DNA of 64,000 nucleotides. It comes from CAVTPU01 sp963736695 (lineage in GTDB: Bacteria > Actinomycetota > Actinomycetes > Mycobacteriales > Micromonosporaceae). The notes below the pieces were generated by a model. That model ran no database searches. It saw only the letters and a program-made list of their open reading frames with translations, and was not told where the DNA came from. Shown here piece after piece: positions 35,341 through 43,359 of this stretch. Position 1 is the stretch's first letter, and the number at the start of each line of letters is the position of its first letter. The DNA is taken from assembly GCA_963736695.1 (NCBI GenBank), contig CAVTPU010000001.1, positions 806,001 through 870,000 on the forward strand, in the 5' to 3' direction. Position numbers and translations under genes: made by a program.

Positions 35341-35560
35341 AGTGCCCGCGACACTGACGGCTTCGACGAGTTCTACCCGTTGACGGCGGTTGGAATGCTG
35401 CGCTTCGCCGGGGCTGTCGCGCGGGATCAGACGAAGGCGCAAGACCTGGTGGCGCCAGGCGTACGCGCGGGCGTGGCTGCACTGGGCTCGGCGACACCGG
35501 CGTCGACCTGGCCCGGTATCCCGGCTCCCACGACGCCTTACCCAAATGTCCGCCCCGCTC
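35341..35560 (+). pseudogene. Decayed ECF sigma factor fragment
   Basis: Behind GGAGG a GTG at 35341 begins a frame-broken stretch. It contains GFDEFY, then MLRFAGAVARDQTKAQDLV, then after another shift QAYARAWLHWARR, the recognisable sigma region 2 of SigE-like ECF factors (usual form AEDLVQEAFVRAWQHW). No region 4 follows before the KASIII gene. It is a relic, not a working regulator. Confidence 0.45.
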
Positions 35561-35648
35561 AACGGACCGGTCGCCGGAACGCGTGCGGCACTCGCCCGGT
35601 ATCGCACATCGATCTGAAGTCCGCAACCCACAGCAATGGAAGAGGATC

Positions 35649-36710
35649 ATGGTTTCCCCAACCTGGCATAGTCGGTTCGAGGCGCTCGGTTCATACCTGC
35701 CACCATCGGTCCAGACCACTGCGGAGTTGACCGCCTCGGTGGTCCAAGCGCCGGACGTGGAACTGGAACGGATCACTGGCGTGGCGCGGCGGCGGGTGTA
35801 CGATCCCCGACCCGAAGCGGCCGAAGACTCGTACGGGCTGGCGTTGAAGGCCGCTCGGGACGCGCTCGCCCACTCCCGCTACGACGGCGACGACGTGGAC
35901 GTGGTGGTGTCGGCCTCGATCACCCGCTTCCGCGACGGCGACGACTTCTTCTTCGAGCCCTCGTTCGCGGGCGCACTCGCCCGGGACCTCGGCGCCCACC
36001 AGGCGATCCACTTCGACGTGTCCAATGCCTGCGCCGGCATGATGACCGGCGTCTACCTGCTGGATCGGATGATCCGAGCCGGAATGGTGCGCACCGGGCT
36101 GGTGGTCAGTGGCGAGCAGTGCACCCGGGCCGCCCAGACTGCGGCCCGCGAAATGGGCGACTCGTACGACCCGCAGTTCGCCTCACTGTCGGTCGGCGAT
36201 TCGGCGGTGGCGGTGGTGCTGGACCGCTCCACCGACCCGGCGGACCGTATCCACTACGTGGACCTGATGACCTGCTCCGAATACTCCCACCTGTGCCTGG
36301 GCATGCCGAGCGACCGGTCCGAGGGCGTCGCCCTCTACACCGACAACCGGCAGATGCAAAAGGAGGACCGGCTGCGGCTCTGGCCGGCTTTCCTCGGCAA
36401 CCACCTCGCCAAACAAGGGCGCAGCTTCGCCGACGAAGGTTTCGACTACGTGATCCACCACCAGGTCAGCGCCCGTTTCCTGGACTTGATGAACCGCACC
36501 GGTGCCCGCGAGTTCGACATCGCCATGCCCGAATCCCTGTCCGGGGTCCAGGAGTTCGGCAACACCGCGAGCACCTCGCACTTCCTGGTATTGCACCGAC
36601 AGCTGAAGGCCGGCACCGCCCGGCTGGGGGCCAAGTACCTGCTCGTGCCGGCCGCTTCGGGAATCATCACCGGCGCGTTGTCCGCGACCATCACGACCAT
36701 GGGGGTCTGA
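35649..36710 (+). CDS. KASIII/OleA-like condensing enzyme, catalytic subunit of a predicted beta-lactone pathway
   Basis: The 353-residue thiolase-fold protein resembles OleA and LstA/NltA, which join two fatty acyl-CoAs head-to-head by non-decarboxylative Claisen condensation. The Cys-His-Asn triad is complete: Cys128 in FDVSNACAGMM, His271 in VIHHQVSARF and Asn305 in FGNTASTSHF. Glu103 (FFFEPS) lies 25 residues before the Cys; OleA's catalytic base Glu117 lies 26 before Cys143. ATG at 35649 follows GGAAGAGG. It starts a four-gene run with tiny gaps or overlaps. All 11 Tyr codons are TAC, unlike the preceding host gene. The chain lengths of the substrates cannot be told. Confidence 0.88.
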   Translation: MVSPTWHSRFEALGSYLPPSVQTTAELTASVVQAPDVELERITGVARRRVYDPRPEAAEDSYGLALKAARDALAHSRYDGDDVDVVVSASITRFRDGDDFFFEPSFAGALARDLGAHQAIHFDVSNACAGMMTGVYLLDRMIRAGMVRTGLVVSGEQCTRAAQTAAREMGDSYDPQFASLSVGDSAVAVVLDRSTDPADRIHYVDLMTCSEYSHLCLGMPSDRSEGVALYTDNRQMQKEDRLRLWPAFLGNHLAKQGRSFADEGFDYVIHHQVSARFLDLMNRTGAREFDIAMPESLSGVQEFGNTASTSHFLVLHRQLKAGTARLGAKYLLVPAASGIITGALSATITTMGV

Positions 36711-36712
36711 CC

Positions 36713-37654
36713 GTGGCGACTGTCATCACGACTGCCTCCATCGCGACCGCAGCAGCCGACGCGGCCGCCTCGGCCGTGCTGCTGGCCGGCCAAGCCGCGC
36801 GGGACTGCCTGACCGAGGCCCGGTTGACGCCGGACTCGGTGGGCGCGCTAATCAACGTCGGGGTGTACCGCGAACACAATATGTTCGAGCCCGCCATCGG
36901 CGCCATGGTGCAGAAGGAGGCCGGCCTGAACCTTGACTACCTGGCCCAGCAGGCGCCGGGGATCAGCTCCTTCTCCTTCGACCTGATGAACGGCGCATGC
37001 GGAGTGCTCAACGCCGTGCAGGTCGCGCAGGCCATACTGCGCACCGGCAGCACGGAGCGGGTCCTGATCACCGCCGCCGACGTTCACCCAGGCGGTCTGG
37101 CGGCACTGGACGACCAGTACCCATACGCCGATCTGGGCGGCGCTCTGCTGCTGGAGCGCTCCGCCACCGGCGAGGGCGGCTTCGGCGCGGTCCGCGTGGC
37201 CGGGTCCGCCGGGGCGCCCACCGCAGCCGGCTACCTGCGGACCGCCGGCATGGGCACCGCCGGACGCACCCAGATCACGGTTCGGCGGGACGAGGGCTTC
37301 GTCGAGCACCTACTCGATCTGGCTGCGCGGACCGCCGTCGAGTACGCCACGACAGAGGGCCTCGACCTCGACCGCACCGTGCTGATCAGCTCCCGGCCGA
37401 CCCCGGACTTCGCCGGCCGGCTGGCCGAGCGGCTGGGCCTGCCGCAGTCCCAGGTGCTCGCCCCCGACGTGCCCGCAGGTGGCGAGACACCAGGCACGCC
37501 GAATTCCCATACGGGGCTGCCGCACACGGCCGCCCCGATCCTCGGCTACCTCTCGGCGCTCCGGCAGGGCCTGCCCGACCAACTGCTGTTCGTGGCCGCG
37601 GGCACCGGGCCGAGCATCGCGTGCGCCAGCTACCGCCCGCAGGAGACCAGTTGA
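36713..37654 (+). CDS. Second KASIII/OleA-like protein, predicted partner subunit lacking His and Asn
   Basis: The 313-residue thiolase-fold protein keeps a Cys at the nucleophile turn (FDLMNGACGVLNA, about residue 96) and a Glu in NMFEPAIG (about 59). Where HQ normally stands it reads VLISSRPTPDFAG, and where GN normally stands it reads SHTGLPHTAAPI. This matches the two-protein KASIII of the lipstatin pathway (LstA/LstB), where the B subunit helps through a Glu but lacks a full triad. It starts with GTG at 36713, two bases after the first gene's stop, as expected for a heterodimer made in equal amounts. All eight Tyr codons are TAC. Confidence 0.82.
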   Translation: MATVITTASIATAAADAAASAVLLAGQAARDCLTEARLTPDSVGALINVGVYREHNMFEPAIGAMVQKEAGLNLDYLAQQAPGISSFSFDLMNGACGVLNAVQVAQAILRTGSTERVLITAADVHPGGLAALDDQYPYADLGGALLLERSATGEGGFGAVRVAGSAGAPTAAGYLRTAGMGTAGRTQITVRRDEGFVEHLLDLAARTAVEYATTEGLDLDRTVLISSRPTPDFAGRLAERLGLPQSQVLAPDVPAGGETPGTPNSHTGLPHTAAPILGYLSALRQGLPDQLLFVAAGTGPSIACASYRPQETS

Positions 37655-39597
37655 ACACGATGGGGGAACCGCTCAGCGCCGATCTCGGCCTCGCCGAGGT
37701 GCTGGCCCGCAACGCCACGGCCTTTCCGGACAAGACCGCGATCATCTACCCGGATGGCCGGGAGGCCGATGGCAGGGTCCGCTATCGCGAGGTGACGTAC
37801 GGTCGGCTGCAGGACGATGTCGAACGGTTGGCGGCGTCGCTGGCCACCGCCGGGCTCACCGCCGGCACTCGTACCGTTCTGATGGCTCCGCCCGGACCGG
37901 ATCTGTTCGCGCTGTTCTTCGCACTACTGCGGGTGGGTGCCGTACCCGTCGTGGTCGACCCGGGCATGGGCATCCGGCGGATGCTGCACTGCTACCGGAC
38001 GGTGGGCGCCGAGGCGTTCATCGGCCCGCCGCTCGCGCATGCCGTACGGGTGCTGGGCCGGCGCGCGTTCGCCCGGATCCGGATCAAGGTCACCCTGGGA
38101 CGACGCTGGGGTTGGGGCGGGACCACGCTGGCGCACATGCGTGCTGGTGGGCACGGTGGCCCACGCGTGCGGCCGGAGGTGCACGGCGGTGACCTGATGA
38201 TGATCGGATTCACCACCGGCAGCACCGGTCCGGCCAAGGGCGTGGAGTACACGCACGGGATGCTCGCGGCCATGGCCCGCTCCGTACGGGCGGCCCATGC
38301 ACGGAACCGCGATGAGGTGTCCCTGGTGACATTGCCGCTGTTCGGCGTGTTGGACCTGCTCTTCGGCTCCACTCTGGTGCTCGCGCCGCTCTCCCCCGCC
38401 AAAGTCGCTCAGGCCGACCCGGCCCTGCTGGTGGCGGCGATGAATACGTACCGAGTATCAACGGTGTTCGCCTCGCCGGCCTTGCTGCGCCGGTTGGTTG
38501 ACCATCTGACCGGGCACCCAACGGGGTTGCCTGACCTGCGCTGTGTGGTGGCTGGTGGTGCGCCGGTGCCGCCGGAGGTGGTCGGCGGCCTGCGCGAGGT
38601 CCTCGACGACACGGTCGCGATCCACGTGACCTACGGCGCCACCGAGGCGCTTCCGATCGCGTCCCTCGAATCCACCGAGATCCTTCAGGAGACCGCCGCC
38701 GCCACGGCGCTCGGAGCCGGCAGCTGTGTCGGACGTCCTGTGCCCGGCTGCGAGGTGCGGATCGTCCCCGTCTCGGACGATCCGGTGCCGCGCTGGCATG
38801 GCGGGTTGTGGGTCGCACCTGGCGCCATCGGCGAAATCGTGGTGGCCGGCGAGTCGGTCAGCGCCCACTACCACACTGCCCCGGACGCCGACGCGCGGCA
38901 CAAGATCCACGAGGAGAGCTCCGGCCGGAGCTGGCACCGAACCGGCGACCTCGGCTATCTCGATGAACAGGGCCGCTTGTGGTTCTGCGGGCGCAAGACG
39001 CAGCGGGTGCGCACCGCCGGGGGCGACCTGTACACCGTGTGCTGCGAGGGCGTGTTCAACGCCCATCCGTTGGTCCGGCGGACCGCGCTGGTCGGCGTGG
39101 GCGAACCGGGCGCACAGCGTCCGGTGATGTGCGTGGAGACCGAGCCTGCCGTCACCGGTGAGCAGTGGAGCTCGCTGGTGGCGCGGTTGCGCGCGCTCGC
39201 GGCCACCGTGCCGCAGACCGCCGGGCTCGACATCTTCCTGCGACACCCCGAATTCCCCGTCGACATCCGGCACAACGCCAAGATCGGCCGGGAGTGGCTG
39301 GCGGGCTGGGCCGAGCAGCGGTTGCGGCCGAGGAGCCGGTCGGCGTGGCTGGTCCGCGGCATCCCGCTGGCGGGCTGGGTCTATCTGGTCGCCGGTCTGC
39401 TCCACCCAGTCGACCAGCCGGCGCTGGTGGCGCTGTGGTGGATCGACGTTTTCCTGAGCGTCGTGGTGCACGCCGCGCAGATTCCGCTGGCGTTGCCCCG
39501 CGGCCGGGCAGCCGGCCACGGCGCGGCCCGTACGTTCGCGCTCACCATGCTGTACGGCGCGGCCTGGTGGCGCGGTCTACCGAAGGCGGCGCGATGA
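37651..39597 (+). CDS. OleC-like beta-lactone synthetase (ANL superfamily) with a C-terminal membrane extension
   Basis: OleC-type enzymes adenylate a 2-alkyl-3-hydroxy acid and close it to a beta-lactone. ANL motifs are clear: GFTTGSTGPAKGVEYTHG (P-loop), VTYGATEALPIAS, HRTGDLGYLDEQGRLWFCGR and NAKIGREWL (catalytic Lys). The ligase part ends near residue 560. A further stretch of about 80 residues has two or three hydrophobic segments (IPLAGWVYLVAGLLHP, ALWWIDVFLSVVVHAAQIPL), making the protein 648 residues, longer than the roughly 550 usual for OleC. The start is TTG at 37651, with AGGAG five bases upstream and TTGA overlapping the previous stop; ATG at 37660 is an alternative. No OleB domain is fused, unlike actinobacterial OleBC. 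Confidence 0.87.
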   Translation: MNTMGEPLSADLGLAEVLARNATAFPDKTAIIYPDGREADGRVRYREVTYGRLQDDVERLAASLATAGLTAGTRTVLMAPPGPDLFALFFALLRVGAVPVVVDPGMGIRRMLHCYRTVGAEAFIGPPLAHAVRVLGRRAFARIRIKVTLGRRWGWGGTTLAHMRAGGHGGPRVRPEVHGGDLMMIGFTTGSTGPAKGVEYTHGMLAAMARSVRAAHARNRDEVSLVTLPLFGVLDLLFGSTLVLAPLSPAKVAQADPALLVAAMNTYRVSTVFASPALLRRLVDHLTGHPTGLPDLRCVVAGGAPVPPEVVGGLREVLDDTVAIHVTYGATEALPIASLESTEILQETAAATALGAGSCVGRPVPGCEVRIVPVSDDPVPRWHGGLWVAPGAIGEIVVAGESVSAHYHTAPDADARHKIHEESSGRSWHRTGDLGYLDEQGRLWFCGRKTQRVRTAGGDLYTVCCEGVFNAHPLVRRTALVGVGEPGAQRPVMCVETEPAVTGEQWSSLVARLRALAATVPQTAGLDIFLRHPEFPVDIRHNAKIGREWLAGWAEQRLRPRSRSAWLVRGIPLAGWVYLVAGLLHPVDQPALVALWWIDVFLSVVVHAAQIPLALPRGRAAGHGAARTFALTMLYGAAWWRGLPKAAR

Positions 39598-40637
39598 AGG
39601 TCCTGGTGACGGGGGCCTCCGGCTTCTTCGGCGGGCACCTGGTGGACGGGGCGCTGCGATCAGGCCATCAGGTACGCGCGCTGGTGCGCCGCACCAGCGA
39701 CGTCAGCCGGCTCCGTGCGCTGGCCGGGGTGGAGCTCGCGTACGGCGATCTCGGTGACGCTGACGCGCTGCGCCGGGCGGTCGACGGTGTGGACGTGGTG
39801 CACCACAGTGCCGCCCGGGTGGTCGACCACGGCACCCGGGCGCAATTCACGGCGGAGAACGTCGACGGCACGGCACGGCTCCTGGCAGCCGCCCAGGATG
39901 CTGGCGTGCCGCGCCTCGTGTTCGTCAGCAGCCCCAGCGCCCTGATGTCCCCATCGGACGGTGACCGGCTGGACATCGACGAGTCCACGCCGTACCCGGA
40001 CCGCTGGCTCAACATGTATTCGGAGACCAAGGCCGTTGCCGAGCAGCTGGTGCTGGCGGCGAACCGGCCCGGCTTCACCACGCTCGCGCTGCGCCCGCGG
40101 GGAATCTGGGGCCCACGCGACCACTCGGGTTTCCTACCCCGCCTGCTCGCCCGAATGCTGGCCGGCCGACTGCCGGACCTGTCCGGCGGCAAGCAGGTGC
40201 TGGTCTCGCTCTGCCACTGCGACAACGCCGTCGCCGCCGCGATGCGGGCCGCCGAGGCTCCGGCGGAGCGGGTCGGCGGCCGACCGTATTTCGTCGTCGA
40301 CCCGGAACGCACCGATCTGTGGAGGTTCCTCGCCCAGCTTGCGGAACTGTTCGGCGGCCGGCCACCGACCCGCCGCATCCCGCCGGTGGTCCGCGACGCG
40401 CTGGTGACGGGGGTCGAGTTGCTGTGGCTACTGCCGGGGTTGTCGGCCCGCTGGGAACGGCCGCTGAGCCGTTACTCGGTGGCCCTAGTCACCCGGTCCG
40501 CGACGTACCGCACGGACGCGGCCGAGCGAGACTTCGGCTACCGGCCGGTGACCGACCAGGAGACCGGGCTACGCCGGTTGCTCGAGTGGGCCGATTCGAT
40601 CGGCGGGGCCGCAGAGTTCGTCCGCCGGGTGAGCTGA
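39594..40637 (+). CDS. OleD-like NAD(P)H-dependent 2-alkyl-3-ketoacyl reductase
   Basis: The 347-residue extended short-chain dehydrogenase (3-beta-HSD family) has the cofactor motif VTGASGFFGGHLVDGAL, and the active-site Tyr-Lys pair in NMYSETKAVAEQL, with SSPSALMSPSDG before it. In olefin and beta-lactone pathways OleD/LstD reduces the beta-keto acid to the beta-hydroxy acid used by OleC. ATG at 39594 overlaps the ligase stop as ATGA. The enzyme is the last gene of the cluster; the next gene, 68 bases on, is convergent and belongs to the metal transporter. No hydrolase (OleB), NRPS or formyltransferase gene follows. Confidence 0.88.
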   Translation: MKVLVTGASGFFGGHLVDGALRSGHQVRALVRRTSDVSRLRALAGVELAYGDLGDADALRRAVDGVDVVHHSAARVVDHGTRAQFTAENVDGTARLLAAAQDAGVPRLVFVSSPSALMSPSDGDRLDIDESTPYPDRWLNMYSETKAVAEQLVLAANRPGFTTLALRPRGIWGPRDHSGFLPRLLARMLAGRLPDLSGGKQVLVSLCHCDNAVAAAMRAAEAPAERVGGRPYFVVDPERTDLWRFLAQLAELFGGRPPTRRIPPVVRDALVTGVELLWLLPGLSARWERPLSRYSVALVTRSATYRTDAAERDFGYRPVTDQETGLRRLLEWADSIGGAAEFVRRVS

Positions 40638-40705
40638 CGGACATGCGAAGAACGCGGGATGACAGTCAACGACACCGACGCGTACGCCGATGATGCCCGA
40701 CCGCG

Positions 40706-41461
40706 TCAGTCGGGTCGAAAACCATCCGGCAGTTCCAACCGATGCGCGGCGAGCAGCTCGGAGTCGGCGAGCAGCTCGCGGGTCCGTCCGTCGGCGACCA
40801 CCCGCCCGTCATCGAGGATGACCGACCGGGGGCACAACTGTCTCGCGTAGGGCAGGTCATGGGTGACCATGAGCAGCGTCACCGGCAACCGGGTCAGCAC
40901 CTCGGCCAGCTCGCGCCGACTCGCGGGGTCCAGATTGGACGATGGTTCGTCGAGCACGAGGATGTCGGGTCGCATCGCGAGCACAGTGGCGACCGCGACC
41001 CGGCGGCGTTGCCCGAACGACAGGTGGTGCGGCGAGCGGTCCGCGTGTTCGGCCATGCCGACCGCGTCGAGCGCCTCACCGACTCGCTCGCGCAGCTGCT
41101 CGCCCCGCAGTCCGAGGTTGGCCGGGCCGAAACCCACGTCTTCGGCGACGGTGGGCATGAAGAGCTGATCGTCGGGGTCTTGGAAGACCAGTCCCACCCG
41201 ACGGCGGATCTCAGTGACCACCGCGCGGTCGCGTGGGACGACACGCAGCCCGCCGACCTCCACGGTGCCCGACTCGGGGGTGAGGATCGCGTTGAGATGC
41301 AGCACCAACGTGGTCTTCCCGGCGCCGTTGGGGCCGAGCACGGCGACGCGTTCGCCGGGTGTGAGACGCAGGTCGACGCCGCGCAGCGCCGAATGTCCGT
41401 CCGGATAGCGGAAGTGAAGGTCACGCACGGCCAGGGCGCCGGGCTCGGACGAAAGGCTCAC
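40706..41461 (-). CDS. cbiO: ECF-type nickel/cobalt transporter ATPase
   Basis: The 251-residue ABC ATPase has Walker A (VLGPNGAGKTTLVLHLN), Q-loop FQDPDDQLFMPTVAEDVGFG, signature HLSFGQRRRVAVATVLAM (variant of LSGGQ), Walker B DILVLDEPSSNLDP and MVTHDLPYA. The 'DPDDQLF' stretch is typical of ECF-transporter ATPases. With CbiQ, CbiM and CbiN it forms the complete importer. GTG at 41461 overlaps the cbiQ stop as GTGA; another GTG three bases upstream is equivalent. It is the last gene of the operon. Confidence 0.92.
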   Translation of the reverse strand: MSLSSEPGALAVRDLHFRYPDGHSALRGVDLRLTPGERVAVLGPNGAGKTTLVLHLNAILTPESGTVEVGGLRVVPRDRAVVTEIRRRVGLVFQDPDDQLFMPTVAEDVGFGPANLGLRGEQLRERVGEALDAVGMAEHADRSPHHLSFGQRRRVAVATVLAMRPDILVLDEPSSNLDPASRRELAEVLTRLPVTLLMVTHDLPYARQLCPRSVILDDGRVVADGRTRELLADSELLAAHRLELPDGFRPD

Positions 41462-42231
41462 CACGGCACGCCGGTCGCGATGACCGCGATGACTGCGGCG
41501 GCGACGGGAAGAATCGCGGCGGCCGCCCACTGGGCCGGTCCGGCCGGCTCCACGTCGGTCGGAGTCGGGAGCCGGCCCCCGTAGCCCCGGGAGATCATCG
41601 CGAGATAGACCCGCTCGCCGCGTTCGAAGGCGCGCAGAAACAACATCGCGATCCCCTTCGCGAACGCGCCGACCTGCCAGAGGAATCGGGGGTCATAGCC
41701 TCTCGACAGGCGGGCCACCCGCATCCGGTTGGCCTGATCGAGCAACAGGTCGACATAACGCAGCATGAATGTGGCGATCGCGACGATCGGCTGGGGGCAC
41801 CGCAGCCGATCGAGACCGATGATCAGTTCCCGAGCCGAGGTGCTCGCCGCGAGCAGCAGGGACGCGAGCACGCCGAGACTGCCCTTGGCGAGGATGTTCC
41901 AGCCGTCGACGAGGCCGGTGGCCGACAGCGAGACTCCGTGCCAGTGCATCCGTTCGCCGGATCCGAGCAGTGGCAGCAGCAGGGCGAACGCGACGAACGG
42001 CAGCTCGATCACCGATCGACGGAGCAGCCACCGCGGTCGCGCCCGCACCACGGCCGCGACCGCCAGCAGCAGCCCGAGATAGGCGGCGAACGCCCACACG
42101 TGACGCGGTGGGGTGAGCACGATGACGACGGTGACGGCGACCATCGCGACGATCTTCGCCTCGGGCGCCAATCGGTGCACCGCCGACCGACCCGGCAGAT
42201 AGAGCAGGCCGGTGGCGCCGATGGCGGTCAT
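41458..42231 (-). CDS. cbiQ: Transmembrane T component of the nickel/cobalt ECF transporter
   Basis: The 257-residue membrane protein has about five to six helices. Its two conserved cytoplasmic coupling motifs read MRVARLSRGYDPRF and YLAMISRGYGGRLP, the Ala-Arg-Gly type motifs of T components that grip the ATPase. The start ATG at 42231 lies 27 bases after the cbiN stop, where a short GTGACGNGCGAATGAC duplication occurs. Confidence 0.92.
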   Translation of the reverse strand: MTAIGATGLLYLPGRSAVHRLAPEAKIVAMVAVTVVIVLTPPRHVWAFAAYLGLLLAVAAVVRARPRWLLRRSVIELPFVAFALLLPLLGSGERMHWHGVSLSATGLVDGWNILAKGSLGVLASLLLAASTSARELIIGLDRLRCPQPIVAIATFMLRYVDLLLDQANRMRVARLSRGYDPRFLWQVGAFAKGIAMLFLRAFERGERVYLAMISRGYGGRLPTPTDVEPAGPAQWAAAAILPVAAAVIAVIATGVPW

Positions 42232-42258
42232 TCGCGCGTCACCACAGTCATTCGCACG

Positions 42259-42609
42259 TCACCGCGGCGCGACGGCTGCGGCCCGCCGACGGGTCAGCCA
42301 GAAGACGCCGGTCGCCACGCCGAAGGTGAGGATGACCCCGACAAGTCCGGCGACTCCCGTGGACAGGTGCGGGTCGGCGAGACCGCCGGTCTGATATCCG
42401 GCGAGGGGCTGGTTGAGGTCTGGCTCGTCGCGCGCGGCCATCGCCACGCACGAACCCCCGGTGATCTCGCCGCCGGCGTCGAGTGTGCAGCCGGTGAGTG
42501 TCGTCGCGTCCAGTCCGTCGGGGCTGCCCGAGGCCAACGCGCTGACCACGCCGGCGAGCAGCGCGGCTGTGACGAGCCCGGCCACGAGGAACCGTCGGGT
42601 TGGGGTCAT
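42259..42609 (-). CDS. cbiN: CbiN-like / PDGLE small membrane component
   Basis: The 116-residue protein has two helices (FLVAGLVTAALLAGVVSAL and GLVGVILTFGVATGVFWL) and the SPDGLD motif just after the first. This is the PDGLE domain that often replaces or accompanies CbiN next to CbiM. It is needed for metal passage with CbiM in related systems. Its ATG overlaps the cbiM stop as ATGA. Two Cys lie in the extracellular loop (TGCTLDAGG, GGSCVAM), an unusual addition that could form a disulfide or bind metal. Confidence 0.88.
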   Translation of the reverse strand: MTPTRRFLVAGLVTAALLAGVVSALASGSPDGLDATTLTGCTLDAGGEITGGSCVAMAARDEPDLNQPLAGYQTGGLADPHLSTGVAGLVGVILTFGVATGVFWLTRRRAAAVAPR

Positions 42610-43328
42610 GCCGCACCCGCCATCTCGTCGTCGGCGACCGGCCGTGTCAGCGTGGTGGCGCCGACCGGGTTCGGTTCCGGCCGCCACCGACGCAACGCGT
42701 AGATGAGGTCGGGTCGCACCTTCGCCACGGTCGCGACGGTGGTAGCGGCGATGATCCCTTCGCCGACTCCGATGAGCAGGTGAACGCCGGCCATGGTGCC
42801 GGCGATCGGGGCCACCGGAAGGCTCGTCGTGCCGCCCAGCCAATATTCGACGACGAAGCCCTGTGCGGCGACACCGGTGCTCACGACCGACGCGATGAAG
42901 GCGGTCACGGCGAGGCCGGTCGGGGTCTTCGGCAGGAGCCGGATCACTCCGACGACGACGAGATAGCCGGCCGCCGTGCCGAGCAACGCCATGTTGGTGA
43001 TGTTGAGGCCGAGCGCGGTGACCCCGCCATCAGCGAAGAGCAGGCTCTGGATGACAAGCACGGTCGCGACGCAGAGCGCCCCCACCCACGGGCCGACGAG
43101 GATGGCCGCGAGGGCCCCGCCGACTAGGTGGCCGGAGACGCCTGGCAAGACCTGAAAATTCAGCATCTGTACGGCGAAGATGTAGGCGGCGACGAGCCCG
43201 GCCATGGGCGCGAGTCGGTCGTCGAGGTCGAGACGGGCCCGAGACAGGCACACGGCGAGGGCCGCGACAGCGAGGATCGCGAAGCCGGCGGAGACCGGCC
43301 CGTCGATGATCCCGTTGCTGATATGCAT
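42606..43328 (-). CDS. cbiM: Substrate-binding S component CbiM for nickel or cobalt
   Basis: The 240-residue membrane protein begins MHISNGIIDGPVSAGFAI. The amino-terminal Met-His motif binds the metal in CbiM/NikM, which fixes the start at 43328 even though the frame is open 26 codons farther up. Later motifs are NFQVLPGVSGHLVGGALAAI and GLNITNMALLGTAAGY with His and Asn ligands. An importer of Ni2+ or Co2+ is certain as a family; which metal is not decided by sequence, but the Nur box upstream favours nickel. Confidence 0.92.
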   Translation of the reverse strand: MHISNGIIDGPVSAGFAILAVAALAVCLSRARLDLDDRLAPMAGLVAAYIFAVQMLNFQVLPGVSGHLVGGALAAILVGPWVGALCVATVLVIQSLLFADGGVTALGLNITNMALLGTAAGYLVVVGVIRLLPKTPTGLAVTAFIASVVSTGVAAQGFVVEYWLGGTTSLPVAPIAGTMAGVHLLIGVGEGIIAATTVATVAKVRPDLIYALRRWRPEPNPVGATTLTRPVADDEMAGAA

Positions 43329-43359
43329 GGCGTAGGGGTGCACCGAATCACCGTATGCG

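Noticed and set aside
35096..35776. Minus-strand frame of 226 residues before the KASIII gene
   Set aside because: It overlaps the KASIII start and joins the transposase remnant to shadow sequence; only the 35034-35219 part has recognisable similarity.
35649..40637. Olefin (oleABCD) pathway
   Set aside because: OleB is absent and two OleA-like proteins are present, which fits the beta-lactone type better.
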